From: an uncultured Ruminococcus sp.
GTDB taxonomy: Bacteria; Bacillota; Clostridia; Oscillospirales; Ruminococcaceae
NCBI GenBank assembly: GCA_947173865.1
Contig: CAMWGS010000023.1
Coordinates: 1-14,424 of the forward strand
Length of the DNA stretch: 14,424 nt
Reading direction: 5' to 3'
The translations under genes and the position numbers were made by a program. The notes beneath the pieces were generated by a model. That model saw only the letters and a program-made list of their open reading frames with translations. It ran no database searches and was not told the DNA's origin. Numbering within the stretch: position 1 is the stretch's first letter; the number at the start of each line of letters is the position of its first letter. This document shows, in pieces, positions 8,145 through 14,424 of the stretch.

Positions 8145-9569
8145 TTATTGTGAAGCGGTTGTTGTGGGAGTTGATTCGTTCTGTGCAGAATCTGAAACGG
8201 TCGTTGTTTCCTTCGGCGTTCGCTGTATCGAGACTTTGCAGACTGTAATTGCCCATATGTTATCATATTTGGGACAGGAGAATATAACGTCATATGTGAA
8301 CTGGTCTTCTGATATATTGGCGTTGAGAAGATTTACGTCAGCGATTATATCGTTTGCAGTAACTTCGGCTAAAACGTCTGACGGTCCTGCTATATCAATT
8401 GTAAGATTTTCTGTAATAACCGAATAGTCATAATTGTTATCGGGTTTATTGCTTATATTTATACGGCTCTGGTCAAGATAAATACTTTTTGTTACGATTT
8501 TCTTGGCTTCGTCAGGTTCATCGGATTCATCTGTTTCAACAGATTCGCCTTTTGCATATGGTTCAAGTGTTACTGTTATGCTTGTAATTCCCGACATATT
8601 TATACAGTTCTGTGCTTCAAGAACTGTGCTTAAGTCAAACGTACGTGAATATTCGGGCATTATGTCGCTGAGTACGATTTTTCCTATTTCAAGGTTGTCG
8701 GGAATTTCCGCCTGACTGTTCTTTGAAGCAATTGTTATTGAGTCGATTTCCTTTGAATCGGCGTACATCTTGAAATTCAGACATTCCTGATTGAAATCAG
8801 ACGGTGCATTGACAATCTGAACATACATTCCCACTGTTTTAGTAGTCAGAACAGGGATATTTATAAGAAAATTTGTGGTATTGAATGTAAGGTTTGAATT
8901 ATCAAGGGTTGTTCCGTCCTCAGACAATAGCTGTATTTCGTCACTGCTGAGTGCGTGCGAGGAATCAAGAGTCATTTCTCTGTTTGATACAGCGTAAACC
9001 GTTCCTATCTTGCTTAAACGTGCGGACGGACCTGTAATCGTAACTACATCGGGTTCGCAGGTAAACTCACTTGAATTTATAGTCTTACTGCTTTCAAACT
9101 TTACATTCGGGATTTTCGGTGAAACGGGAAACTGCATTGATTCATACTTGTCAAATTCGATTGAAGCGGTTGACGGTGTAACGGAATCTACTTCAAATTC
9201 TATTCCGTTTGTACTTCTGACTTTTATCGGAAGATTTTTTTTGCCTACTGTATTTACACCCTCGGTATCAACATATGCTACAAGCGTATCGTTATCTATG
9301 TTGGCTATCTGGGTACGGCTTCCTATGACTTTTACTTTTACGTGTCTTATATCACATGAAATTATATTTAGCGTACTGTCTGCCGAGGCTGTCCCTCCTA
9401 TATTCACATCAAGAGTAACGTTTTCAATTGTCTTGGGTACAGACGGATAAAGAGTCAATGAAACTGCAAACCATACCAGTACGGCTATAAGTACGGAGTA
9501 CAGGGCAAGTGAAAAATTAGTCTGACTTTTCCGACGGAAAACTTCACGTATAGTTTCAGGAATTTTCAT
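8145..9569 (-). CDS. cdaR: YbbR-domain membrane protein, regulator of diadenylate cyclase
   Basis: A 474-residue protein with one N-terminal transmembrane helix (about residues 19-38, preceded by RRK) and a long extracytoplasmic part of roughly four YbbR-like beta domains. It ends in a Thr/Ser-rich tail (about the last 28 residues). An acidic insert (ETDESDEPDE) lies in the third quarter. In firmicutes this protein is the partner of CdaA and modulates c-di-AMP synthesis from the outside of the membrane. I chose the ATG at 9569: GGAG lies 11 bases upstream and the TM segment then sits at the expected place. A longer in-frame reading from 9680 would run inside cdaA without a ribosome binding site. 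The start lies 14 bases inside the end of cdaA, so translation is probably coupled. In many firmicutes glmM follows; here a TraB-family lipoprotein gene does. Confidence 0.9.
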   Translation of the reverse strand: MKIPETIREVFRRKSQTNFSLALYSVLIAVLVWFAVSLTLYPSVPKTIENVTLDVNIGGTASADSTLNIISCDIRHVKVKVIGSRTQIANIDNDTLVAYVDTEGVNTVGKKNLPIKVRSTNGIEFEVDSVTPSTASIEFDKYESMQFPVSPKIPNVKFESSKTINSSEFTCEPDVVTITGPSARLSKIGTVYAVSNREMTLDSSHALSSDEIQLLSEDGTTLDNSNLTFNTTNFLINIPVLTTKTVGMYVQIVNAPSDFNQECLNFKMYADSKEIDSITIASKNSQAEIPDNLEIGKIVLSDIMPEYSRTFDLSTVLEAQNCINMSGITSITVTLEPYAKGESVETDESDEPDEAKKIVTKSIYLDQSRINISNKPDNNYDYSVITENLTIDIAGPSDVLAEVTANDIIADVNLLNANISEDQFTYDVIFSCPKYDNIWAITVCKVSIQRTPKETTTVSDSAQNESTPTTTASQ

Positions 9570-10434
9570 TGTCCTTTTTGCTCCTTTCACCGTTTTTGAC
9601 AGTTGAATTTTTGCTGTCCTGTTTTTCGTCCGTAATTTCCTTGTACAATAATCTTTTGAGTTTTTCGTGTGTATAGTCACGGGTAAGAACTCCGTTCATT
9701 GCAACTGAAATTTGTCCTGTTTCCTCGGAAACAACAATAATAACAGCGTCGGAATTTTCACTCATGCCGATAGCGGCTCTGTGACGAGAACCGAGCTTTT
9801 TATTTATAAGAGCATCTTTCTGTGGTTTGGGAAGAAAGCAGGCAGCCGCAAGTATAATGCCGTCACGCATAATTACCGCACCGTCATGGAGTGGTGTTTT
9901 CGGATAGAAAATGTTTCCGAAAACTTCCTTACTTGGTACTGCATTCATTATTGTACCCGTTTCAATCTGTTCGCCCAGTCTTACCTGTCTTTCGACTACT
10001 ATCAAAGCACCCGTACAGGTTGCAGAAAGTTCAACGCACGAATCGCATATTGCGTCTATTGCGTGTTCCCATTTTTTAGCAATGGTGTCAGAACCTTGTC
10101 CGAATCCTAATGTACGTATGCCGAATTTTGTACGTCCGAATTTTTCCAAAGCCCGTCGCAATTCGGGCTGAAAAAGTATAATCATTGCTATAAGCCCGAT
10201 GTCAAGAGCCTGTTTGAGCAGATATTCCATTATCTTGAGATGAAAGAACTTACTCAGGAAATATCCCGCAACAAGAAGGAGGATGCCTTTTACGAGCTGT
10301 CCCGCTCTCGTTTCACGTATAAGTTTTAAAGCCATGTAGACTATGTAAGAAAGAATAATAACATCAATTATGTCGATAAATTCAAGAGTAGTTAGAATAC
10401 TGAAAAAAGCATCTTTTATATCATGAAAGGACAT
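9556..10434 (-). CDS. cdaA: Diadenylate cyclase (c-di-AMP synthase) CdaA
   Basis: Membrane-bound enzyme that makes cyclic di-AMP from two ATP; the messenger controls potassium and osmolyte balance and cell-wall integrity. At 292 residues it is near the usual length. Three hydrophobic helices (about 22-37, 46-62 and 76-90) are followed by the DAC domain. The two catalytic signatures are intact: DGA at 184-186 (in PLHDGAVI) and RHR at 217-219 (in GSRHRAAIG). The C-terminal 25 residues are charged and polar. The start has an excellent GGAGGTGA 7 bases or so upstream. The gene overlaps cdaR by 14 bases. A promoter lies about 75 bases upstream, and a GC-rich hairpin sits in the leader. No riboswitch was recognised. 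Confidence 0.96.
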   Translation of the reverse strand: MSFHDIKDAFFSILTTLEFIDIIDVIILSYIVYMALKLIRETRAGQLVKGILLLVAGYFLSKFFHLKIMEYLLKQALDIGLIAMIILFQPELRRALEKFGRTKFGIRTLGFGQGSDTIAKKWEHAIDAICDSCVELSATCTGALIVVERQVRLGEQIETGTIMNAVPSKEVFGNIFYPKTPLHDGAVIMRDGIILAAACFLPKPQKDALINKKLGSRHRAAIGMSENSDAVIIVVSEETGQISVAMNGVLTRDYTHEKLKRLLYKEITDEKQDSKNSTVKNGERSKKDNENS

Positions 10435-10463
10435 AGGCTCACCTCCGTGTGTATTTATGTAAA

Positions 10464-10478
10464 GAGGGCAAAGCCCTC
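10464..10478 (-). terminator. GC-rich hairpin in the cdaA leader (weak terminator or attenuator)
   Basis: The stem GAGGGC / GCCCTC closes a 3-base loop and is followed on the minus strand by TTTACATAAATA. It is about 45 bases after the desulfurase stop codon and could end that transcript. It also lies downstream of the predicted cdaA promoter, so it would be in the cdaA leader. The short T-run makes termination uncertain. Confidence 0.5.
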
Positions 10479-10509
10479 ATTTCTGTATGTGCATAACCTC
10501 TATATTATT

Positions 10510-10537
10510 ATTGTACCACAAATTCAGATAATTTCAA
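10510..10537 (-). promoter_or_regulatory. Probable promoter of cdaA-cdaR
   Basis: On the minus strand TTGAAA (10532-10537) and TACAAT (10510-10515) are 16 bases apart. The -35 box lies inside the last codons of the desulfurase gene. The start of transcription would be near 10503, leaving a leader of about 70 bases that contains the GAGGGC/GCCCTC hairpin. Confidence 0.6.
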
Positions 10538-11687
10538 TAGTTTTTTTATATTTTTCTGAAACTGTCACATTTTTCACAAGTTCGGCAAGCTGTAACGCAT
10601 CATTTTCACTGCTGAATACCGACGGTGCAAACCTGACCGTGCCGTTTTCCGTTCCGAGCTGTGTATGTGCGAGAGCGGAGCAATGATATCCTGCACGCAG
10701 ACAGTAGCCTTTCTGTGCAAGCAATGAAGCGGTTTTTTCGGGCATTACTCCATTTATATTAAATGATACTATCGGTACATAGGAAGATTCGGGATTTCTG
10801 TATATAACAATATCCTTGTTTTTCCTGAGTGAGTTTATAAAACTACGGCATATTCTGTCCTCATGGGCAAATATTTTTTCCCTGCCGATTCTGTTTATAA
10901 ATTCTATACCTGCTTTTATTGTCATTGCACCTGTAATGTTGAGAGTACCGCTTTCAAGGCTGTCGGGAAGAAAGTCGGGTTGATTGAGGCTTGAGGAGGC
11001 ACTGCCCGTGCCCCCCTGCATAACAGGCTTTATTTTATATTTTCCGTCCGTAATAAGAATACCTGTTCCTGTAATTCCGTAAAGACCCTTGTGACCAGCG
11101 GTACAAAGTATATTTATACCATCACTGAGCTTTACATCGAGAATTCCGCACGCCTGAGCTCCGTCCGCAATGAAGCATATATTTCTTTCACGGCATATTT
11201 CGGCTATTTCACGGTAGGGAAGAATCTGTCCCGTCACATTGCTTGCCAGTGTACATACAATGGCTTTTGTATCGTCATGAATCAGTGAGCGGAAGCTTTC
11301 GACAGTCCTGCGGTCGTCGGGATAAACCTGTGCTATTGACAATGTTATTTTTTTGTTTCTTGCGAGTTCCGCAGCAGGACGTGATGCTGAGTTGTGTTCC
11401 ATACCGCTTATGATTAAATGACCTCCGCCGTGCATTACTCCCTGTATTGCCATGTTGAGCGCATGGGTGCAGTTAAGTGCGAATACAACGTTTTCAGGCT
11501 GTGCGTCAAAAAAATCCGCAATTGTTTCCCTTGCGGAATATACTGCCTGAGAAGTCCGCATTGCAAGAGCATGACCGCCCCGCCCTGCATTTCCTCCGAA
11601 TTTTTCCATAGCATTAAGAGCAGCTTTTTTGACGTTTTCGGGTTTCGGATAAGTGGTGGCGGCGTTGTCAAAATTTATAATCATCAT
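10524..11687 (-). CDS. Cysteine desulfurase-family PLP enzyme (class V aminotransferase fold)
   Basis: A 387-residue enzyme resembling the clostridial family annotated TIGR01977 within the NifS/SufS/CsdA group, expected to remove sulfur (or selenium) from cysteine (or selenocysteine) as an enzyme-bound persulfide. Visible features: FDNAATTYPKP at the N-terminus, H98 in MEHNS, D175 in ADGAQ (PLP pyridine contact), K200 in AGHKG (the Schiff-base lysine), and C336 in RAGYHCSALAH (the persulfide cysteine). The whole catalytic set is intact. There are two adjacent start codons, ATGATG. The first (11687) overlaps the stop of the upstream gene as ATGA; the second (11684) has better spacing to GGAGG (6 bases rather than 3). 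No scaffold gene (iscU/sufU) is beside it. The partner is the DUF3343-like gene, so it may serve a sulfur/selenium carrier pathway rather than general Fe-S assembly. Confidence 0.92.
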   Translation of the reverse strand: MMIINFDNAATTYPKPENVKKAALNAMEKFGGNAGRGGHALAMRTSQAVYSARETIADFFDAQPENVVFALNCTHALNMAIQGVMHGGGHLIISGMEHNSASRPAAELARNKKITLSIAQVYPDDRRTVESFRSLIHDDTKAIVCTLASNVTGQILPYREIAEICRERNICFIADGAQACGILDVKLSDGINILCTAGHKGLYGITGTGILITDGKYKIKPVMQGGTGSASSSLNQPDFLPDSLESGTLNITGAMTIKAGIEFINRIGREKIFAHEDRICRSFINSLRKNKDIVIYRNPESSYVPIVSFNINGVMPEKTASLLAQKGYCLRAGYHCSALAHTQLGTENGTVRFAPSVFSSENDALQLAELVKNVTVSEKYKKTIEII

Positions 11688-11905
11688 GCACCTCCGTATT
11701 CCCTGATAGTATACGGAACTGAATATTTTTCAAGAATTTCGGCGGCTCTGTGGCAGTCACTGTAAATATGGAGGGAATAGCCACAGCCGTCTTTTGAAGT
11801 TATTTCGTTTCTTCTGATTTCACAGGGATACCCTCTTGCTTTGAGCAGTTTTTCACCTTTGAGAACATAGGTGTATGAGGGCATTGCCGCAATACAGGTT
11901 TTCAA
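11684..11905 (-). CDS. DUF3343-like small protein, putative Se/S carrier, TTG start
   Basis: A 73-residue protein if begun at the TTG at 11905: MKTCIAAMPSYTYVLKG, then RGYPCEI and SKDGCGYSL. This fits DUF3343 (PF11823, annotated putative Se/S carrier), including the conserved Cys-Gly (C41-G42); other cysteines are C4, C28 and C51. I chose TTG because AGGGGTGAT lies just upstream at proper spacing and because homologous proteins begin close to this point. A GTG at 11914 and an ATG at 11923 lie in or before that site. A reading extended to 12079 would run through the promoter and the neighbour's terminator and is not credible. Its stop overlaps the desulfurase start (ATGA), and its last codons carry the GGAGG for that gene, so the two are translationally coupled. 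Function is inferred from family and neighbour. Confidence 0.75.
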   Translation of the reverse strand: MKTCIAAMPSYTYVLKGEKLLKARGYPCEIRRNEITSKDGCGYSLHIYSDCHRAAEILEKYSVPYTIREYGGA

Positions 11906-11925
11906 AAGTATCACCCCTGACATCA

Positions 11926-11954
11926 GTATGCACAATACAGTACATTTGTGATAC
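11926..11954 (-). promoter_or_regulatory. Inverted repeat at the transcription start of the DUF3343-desulfurase operon
   Basis: On the minus strand GTATCACAA pairs with TTGTGCATAC (one bulged C) across a 10-base loop. It starts about 6 bases past the -10 box and ends 8 bases before the ribosome binding site. It could be a repressor operator or a 5'-end mRNA hairpin. There is no T-run after it, so it is not a terminator. Confidence 0.45.
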
Positions 11955-11959
11955 ACTTT

Positions 11960-11989
11960 ATTATATGATATTTTTATAAAAAATGTGAA
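11960..11989 (-). promoter_or_regulatory. Probable promoter of the DUF3343-desulfurase operon
   Basis: On the minus strand TTCACA (11984-11989) and a perfect TATAAT (11960-11965) are 18 bases apart. The start of transcription would be near 11953. The stretch between this promoter and the neighbour's terminator (12031-12056) holds nothing else I can identify. Confidence 0.6.
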
Positions 11990-12022
11990 ATATATGCATA
12001 AGAACATTCTGTATAATTTCTG

Positions 12023-12056
12023 AATAAATATAAAAGGGACACCGAAGTGTCCCTTT
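12023..12056 (-). terminator. Intrinsic terminator with UUCG tetraloop after the dockerin gene
   Basis: Read on the minus strand, a perfect 10-base stem AAAGGGACAC / GTGTCCCTTT closes the extra-stable loop TTCG and is followed by a T/A-rich tail. It starts 12 bases after the stop codon of the 698-residue dockerin protein. Confidence 0.92.
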
Positions 12057-12068
12057 GTATTTTGTTGA

Positions 12069-14165
12069 TTATTCAGCATCCAAAGCGTCGAGCTGAGCAG
12101 ATGTCATCGGGAAATCATCAGGAGTAATTGTTCTTGCTTGAACGTACTGAATAGCAAGAGCATCTGCGTTAGTGATACCCTTTCCGTTGTCAATAACATC
12201 TGCATTGAGCTTGCCCTGTTCTGTAAGTTGGTACTTGTCAGGATTTGCAATTGACTGCATGATAAGTACAGCGTCATTGAGCTCTACTTTACCGCTTTCG
12301 TCAGCATCGCCCCATAATGTTACCTTGGGTGTTGTAGGAGCTGTTGTTGAAGTAGTGGACGTGCTTGTTGATGTAGATGAAGTAGTAGTTGCTGTTGTAG
12401 TAGTAGTTGTTGTTGTTGTTGAAGTTGTGGTAGTTGTTGTCATCGGAACATCATAATAAACTTCGATATTGTCTATAGAGAGAGCATCTTCAGCACCATA
12501 ATAATAACCGAAATAAACTTCTCCGTCGGGGTCAACATAATTTGACTTACTGTCTGTTCCAGCGGCTGCTGTAGGAATAATCCACATTATTTCAGCCTTT
12601 TCACCTGCGTCAAGTACGCAGTAGTCGCCGTTTTCCTGGAACCAGTATTCTTGTTCTGTAGCATCATCTTTTTTTACACTTGTTCCGACGTTATAAACAA
12701 GCTTATCTACTTTTGACTTTGCAGAAACGTCAAAACGGATAGCATAAACGTCCATAGTCTCATCAATTCCGAGGTCTGCGTATTTTACATGGAGGGCATT
12801 TTTTTCTTCGTCCTTATGTTCAAGCATTGCGTTTACTTTTGTAGCAATTGAACTTGTATAAGGCACAGTTATTTCCTTTGTATATGTGAGAACCGCACTT
12901 GTGAGCTTTACTGTTTCAACCTTTTCAGGTTCTTCTGCTCCTTCAGGCTGTTCAGCCTTAGTGCCGTACCAGTACTGGAATGAAATTTCATCACTGCTTT
13001 TTGTGTCTGTATATGGCTGAACTTCTGCGGGAACTTCCCAGTATGCCTGAATGTAAGTTCCTGCACCTGTCATAGTAGCACCGCCCGAAGGCTTTATTTC
13101 AAACTTTACACCTTTTTCTTCAAATTCTTTTATCTGGTCTTCACCACAGTCATTGTACCAGTAACCAGCGGTTTCCTTGCCTTCAATGTTTGCAATCTTC
13201 TTTGCGTATTCTGTATCAGCAGGAGAACCTTGCTGTACATTGAGACCACCACCGTACATGAATGTATCAAGAGCCTCGTCTGATTCGATAACAGCAGTAA
13301 GTGATTCAATTGTTACGCCGTTCATATCGCTTATTCCGAAATCAGAATATTTGAATTTATGACTGTTAATCGGGTCATCTTCTCCTGGAGTTTTACCTTC
13401 GGCAGCATATGTGTCTTCGTCGTAGCCCTGTGTAAGAATAATTGGGTTTTCGCCGAATTCAATCTGTCTTGCAACAGTTGAAGAAATAGTAGCTGTACCG
13501 TCGCTGTTGACCTTGAACGACCAATTGTTGCTGTTTGTTGTCTTGTTGTTATGCGGAACATTTTCAACGGGCTGATTCGGATTAGGGTCAGGATTTGGAT
13601 TGGGGTCGGGATTAGGAGTTGCAGTACCGTTTGCCGATACCTTATCAACAGTAATTGAGCCTTTTGTTTCTCCTGCATAGTAGTTTCTGAATTCAAACTT
13701 TCCGGGATATTGGTCTGATTTCGGATTGTATGAAAGGTCAAGCTTTGAAACGTCAAAACTCAGTGTTACAGGAGTACCTGCTGTGCAAGCCACTTCCGTA
13801 GCATCTACATCAACAGTTCCGCCCTTTGAGTCAATAAATCCTTTTTTAGCATCATATTCAAGCCAGTAAGGAGTATCTGTAACACCAATACCGAAACCGC
13901 AGGAGAAATTACCTGTGAAATCAGGTGTGAATGTTACATATATTGTTTTGAGACCACTTGTGGCAACATCAGCAGTATAGCCAAGATATGTGTCTCCCAC
14001 ACCAATACCGGAGGAAGCTTTTTTACTGTTGGTGATGTCAATTGCAGGTGATGCATTTGCAGCTCCGGCAGGAACTGAAACCATTGCAGCAGGTACGCAT
14101 GAAGCAGCCATAACAAGACTCATGACGGAAGTCTTGAATCGTGTTGAAATGTTTTTCTTTTTCAT
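12069..14165 (-). CDS. Secreted dockerin protein with three beta-rich, possibly carbohydrate-binding modules
   Basis: A 698-residue exported protein with no recognisable catalytic domain. Residues 1-36 are a signal peptide (MKKKN, hydrophobic core, AGA region). Module 1 spans about 38-181, followed by a Pro/Asn/Asp linker (about 184-205). Module 2 spans about 206-430 and module 3 about 438-572. A Thr/Ser linker covers about 576-612, and a C-terminal type I dockerin starts at L617 (first calcium loop D620-D622-S624-D631; second loop D656-N660-D668 with one extra residue). The three modules share a pattern: a Tyr-Trp pair (PYW, GYWY, EYWF), then a late aromatic strand before a turn Gly (FRNYYAG, FQYWYG, FGYYYG) and a final Val/Ile-rich strand. 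They look like diverged copies of one domain, perhaps of the DUF5620/CBM type known from Ruminococcus cellulosomal proteins. I chose the ATG at 14165 (GAGAGG 10 bases upstream); a TTG at 14174 lies almost on that site. Glycan binding is inferred. Confidence 0.85.
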   Translation of the reverse strand: MKKKNISTRFKTSVMSLVMAASCVPAAMVSVPAGAANASPAIDITNSKKASSGIGVGDTYLGYTADVATSGLKTIYVTFTPDFTGNFSCGFGIGVTDTPYWLEYDAKKGFIDSKGGTVDVDATEVACTAGTPVTLSFDVSKLDLSYNPKSDQYPGKFEFRNYYAGETKGSITVDKVSANGTATPNPDPNPNPDPNPNQPVENVPHNNKTTNSNNWSFKVNSDGTATISSTVARQIEFGENPIILTQGYDEDTYAAEGKTPGEDDPINSHKFKYSDFGISDMNGVTIESLTAVIESDEALDTFMYGGGLNVQQGSPADTEYAKKIANIEGKETAGYWYNDCGEDQIKEFEEKGVKFEIKPSGGATMTGAGTYIQAYWEVPAEVQPYTDTKSSDEISFQYWYGTKAEQPEGAEEPEKVETVKLTSAVLTYTKEITVPYTSSIATKVNAMLEHKDEEKNALHVKYADLGIDETMDVYAIRFDVSAKSKVDKLVYNVGTSVKKDDATEQEYWFQENGDYCVLDAGEKAEIMWIIPTAAAGTDSKSNYVDPDGEVYFGYYYGAEDALSIDNIEVYYDVPMTTTTTTSTTTTTTTTTATTTSSTSTSTSTTSTTAPTTPKVTLWGDADESGKVELNDAVLIMQSIANPDKYQLTEQGKLNADVIDNGKGITNADALAIQYVQARTITPDDFPMTSAQLDALDAE
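12330..12440 (-). repeat. Low-complexity Thr/Ser codon repeat (interdomain linker)
   Basis: About 37 codons, nearly all for Thr or Ser, with runs of nine and six Thr broken by single Ser or Ala. Such a flexible linker ahead of a dockerin is probably glycosylated in the mature protein. The near-trinucleotide repetition makes length change by slippage likely. On the opposite strand it reads as a run of Val, which is an artefact. Confidence 0.85.
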
Positions 14166-14200
14166 GAAAATCAATCCTCTCTAAAAATATTTGTTAATTG

Positions 14201-14211
14201 GTAAACGTTTT
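14201..14211. promoter_or_regulatory. LacI-type operator-like palindrome before the dockerin gene
   Basis: GTAAACGTTTT contains the perfect palindrome AAACGTTT with a central CG, the usual core of operators for LacI/GalR-family sugar repressors. It lies right after the expected transcription start (near 14217) of the 698-residue dockerin gene, a position suited to repression. It does not fit a standard CcpA cre site, because the TG is one base out of register. Confidence 0.4.
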
Positions 14212-14223
14212 ATGTCTAAAGAA

Positions 14224-14232
14224 ATTATAGCA
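14224..14232 (-). promoter_or_regulatory. Extended -10 promoter of the 698-residue dockerin gene
   Basis: On the minus strand TGCTATAAT is a perfect extended -10. No good -35 stands at 16-18 bases. A CACAT/ATGTG inverted repeat (14231-14245) lies in the spacer. The leader would be about 50 bases. Beyond it, up to 14398, the sequence is AT-rich with a GTGTACAC palindrome (14342-14349), and I see no gene. Confidence 0.6.
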
Positions 14233-14398
14233 CATTCTGTATGTGAATTTGTTACCAAATCATGAATAAAATGTGATTGTTCAATGAAAATCCATAATTT
14301 GTACAAAAAATGTGTATACTATCTATTTATAATTACTAAGTGTGTACACTGACAGACAGTCCGAACAGCTGTAATTGAAAATTTGTTCCCGATTCTTA

Positions 14399-14424
14399 TT
14401 GACTTTAAAGACGAAATAATATAT
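14399..14424 (+). promoter_or_regulatory. Possible promoter cut by the window end
   Basis: TTGACT at 14399-14404 is followed 17 bases later by TAT, where the window stops. It could be the promoter of a plus-strand gene lying beyond, divergent from the dockerin gene. The -10 cannot be seen in full. Confidence 0.25.

Noticed and set aside
8044..8427. Plus-strand frame of 127 codons across the cdaR end and TraB promoter
   Set aside because: It spans the 3' end of cdaR, a promoter and the start of another gene; no ribosome binding site and no recognisable motifs. A shadow of the minus-strand genes.
9010..9450. Plus-strand frame of 146 codons inside cdaR
   Set aside because: Antisense to a well-supported gene; the hydrophobic composition is explained by codon complement.
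9570..9680. N-terminal extension of cdaR to 9680
   Set aside because: It lies wholly inside the cdaA C-terminal codons, lacks a ribosome binding site, and would put 37 basic residues before the normal start and membrane helix.
11684..12079. Longer 131-residue version of the DUF3343-like gene
   Set aside because: The extra N-terminus covers the neighbour's UUCG terminator and the operon's own -35/-10 boxes, and has no ribosome binding site.
12172..12456. Plus-strand reading frame rich in Val opposite the dockerin gene
   Set aside because: It is the antisense of the Thr codon repeat and the dockerin; it has no ribosome binding site and no plausible protein composition.
14196..14213. CcpA cre site before the dockerin gene
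   Set aside because: The TG and CG half-site spacing is off by one base from the cre consensus and the right half lacks CA; only a generic LacI-type palindrome remains.
1..14424. CRISPR arrays, tRNA/rRNA genes, insertion sequences or phage genes
   Set aside because: No regularly spaced identical short repeats, cloverleaf sequences, transposase or phage motifs were seen on either strand.

Overview
The window looks like chromosomal DNA of an anaerobic Gram-positive gut or rumen bacterium of the Ruminococcus type (Oscillospiraceae). The indications are two secreted proteins with type I dockerin domains, long Thr/Ser linkers, moderately AT-rich DNA, strong GGAGG-type ribosome binding sites and firmicute gene pairs such as cdaA-cdaR. 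The genus is inferred from domain style only. No tRNA, rRNA, CRISPR array, insertion sequence or phage gene was seen, and no stretch longer than 300 bases lacks a gene.

Left part (1-4941): a small coiled, charged protein with a C-terminal zinc ribbon; a convergent four-helix membrane protein of the CmpB-like putative ABC-permease family; then a tight two-gene operon, malQ-glgP, for cytoplasmic maltodextrin/glycogen breakdown (4-alpha-glucanotransferase plus alpha-glucan phosphorylase), closed by a clear intrinsic terminator.

Middle (5053-6942): a monocistronic gene with an extended -10 promoter encodes a secreted protein made of an N-terminal dockerin, a Thr-rich linker, three 86-residue BIG2-like repeats and a C-terminal VanY-type D,D-carboxypeptidase. 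A bidirectional terminator separates it from the minus-strand genes.

Right part (6941-14165, all minus strand): a TraB/GumN-family lipoprotein with a near-consensus promoter of its own; the cdaA-cdaR pair (c-di-AMP synthase and its YbbR-domain membrane partner), which overlap by 14 bases; a pair made of a 73-residue DUF3343-like protein, probably with a TTG start, and a cysteine desulfurase-family PLP enzyme; and a large secreted dockerin protein whose ectodomain appears to be three divergent copies of one beta-rich, possibly carbohydrate-binding module.

Taken together: the two dockerin proteins imply a cohesin-bearing scaffold elsewhere in the genome (cellulosome or amylosome-like). malQ-glgP would process imported alpha-glucan oligosaccharides. 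cdaA-cdaR and the VanY protein both concern the cell wall. No single undescribed multi-gene system is evident. The most novel items are the dockerin-VanY fusion and the unrecognised triplicated module in the right-hand dockerin protein.
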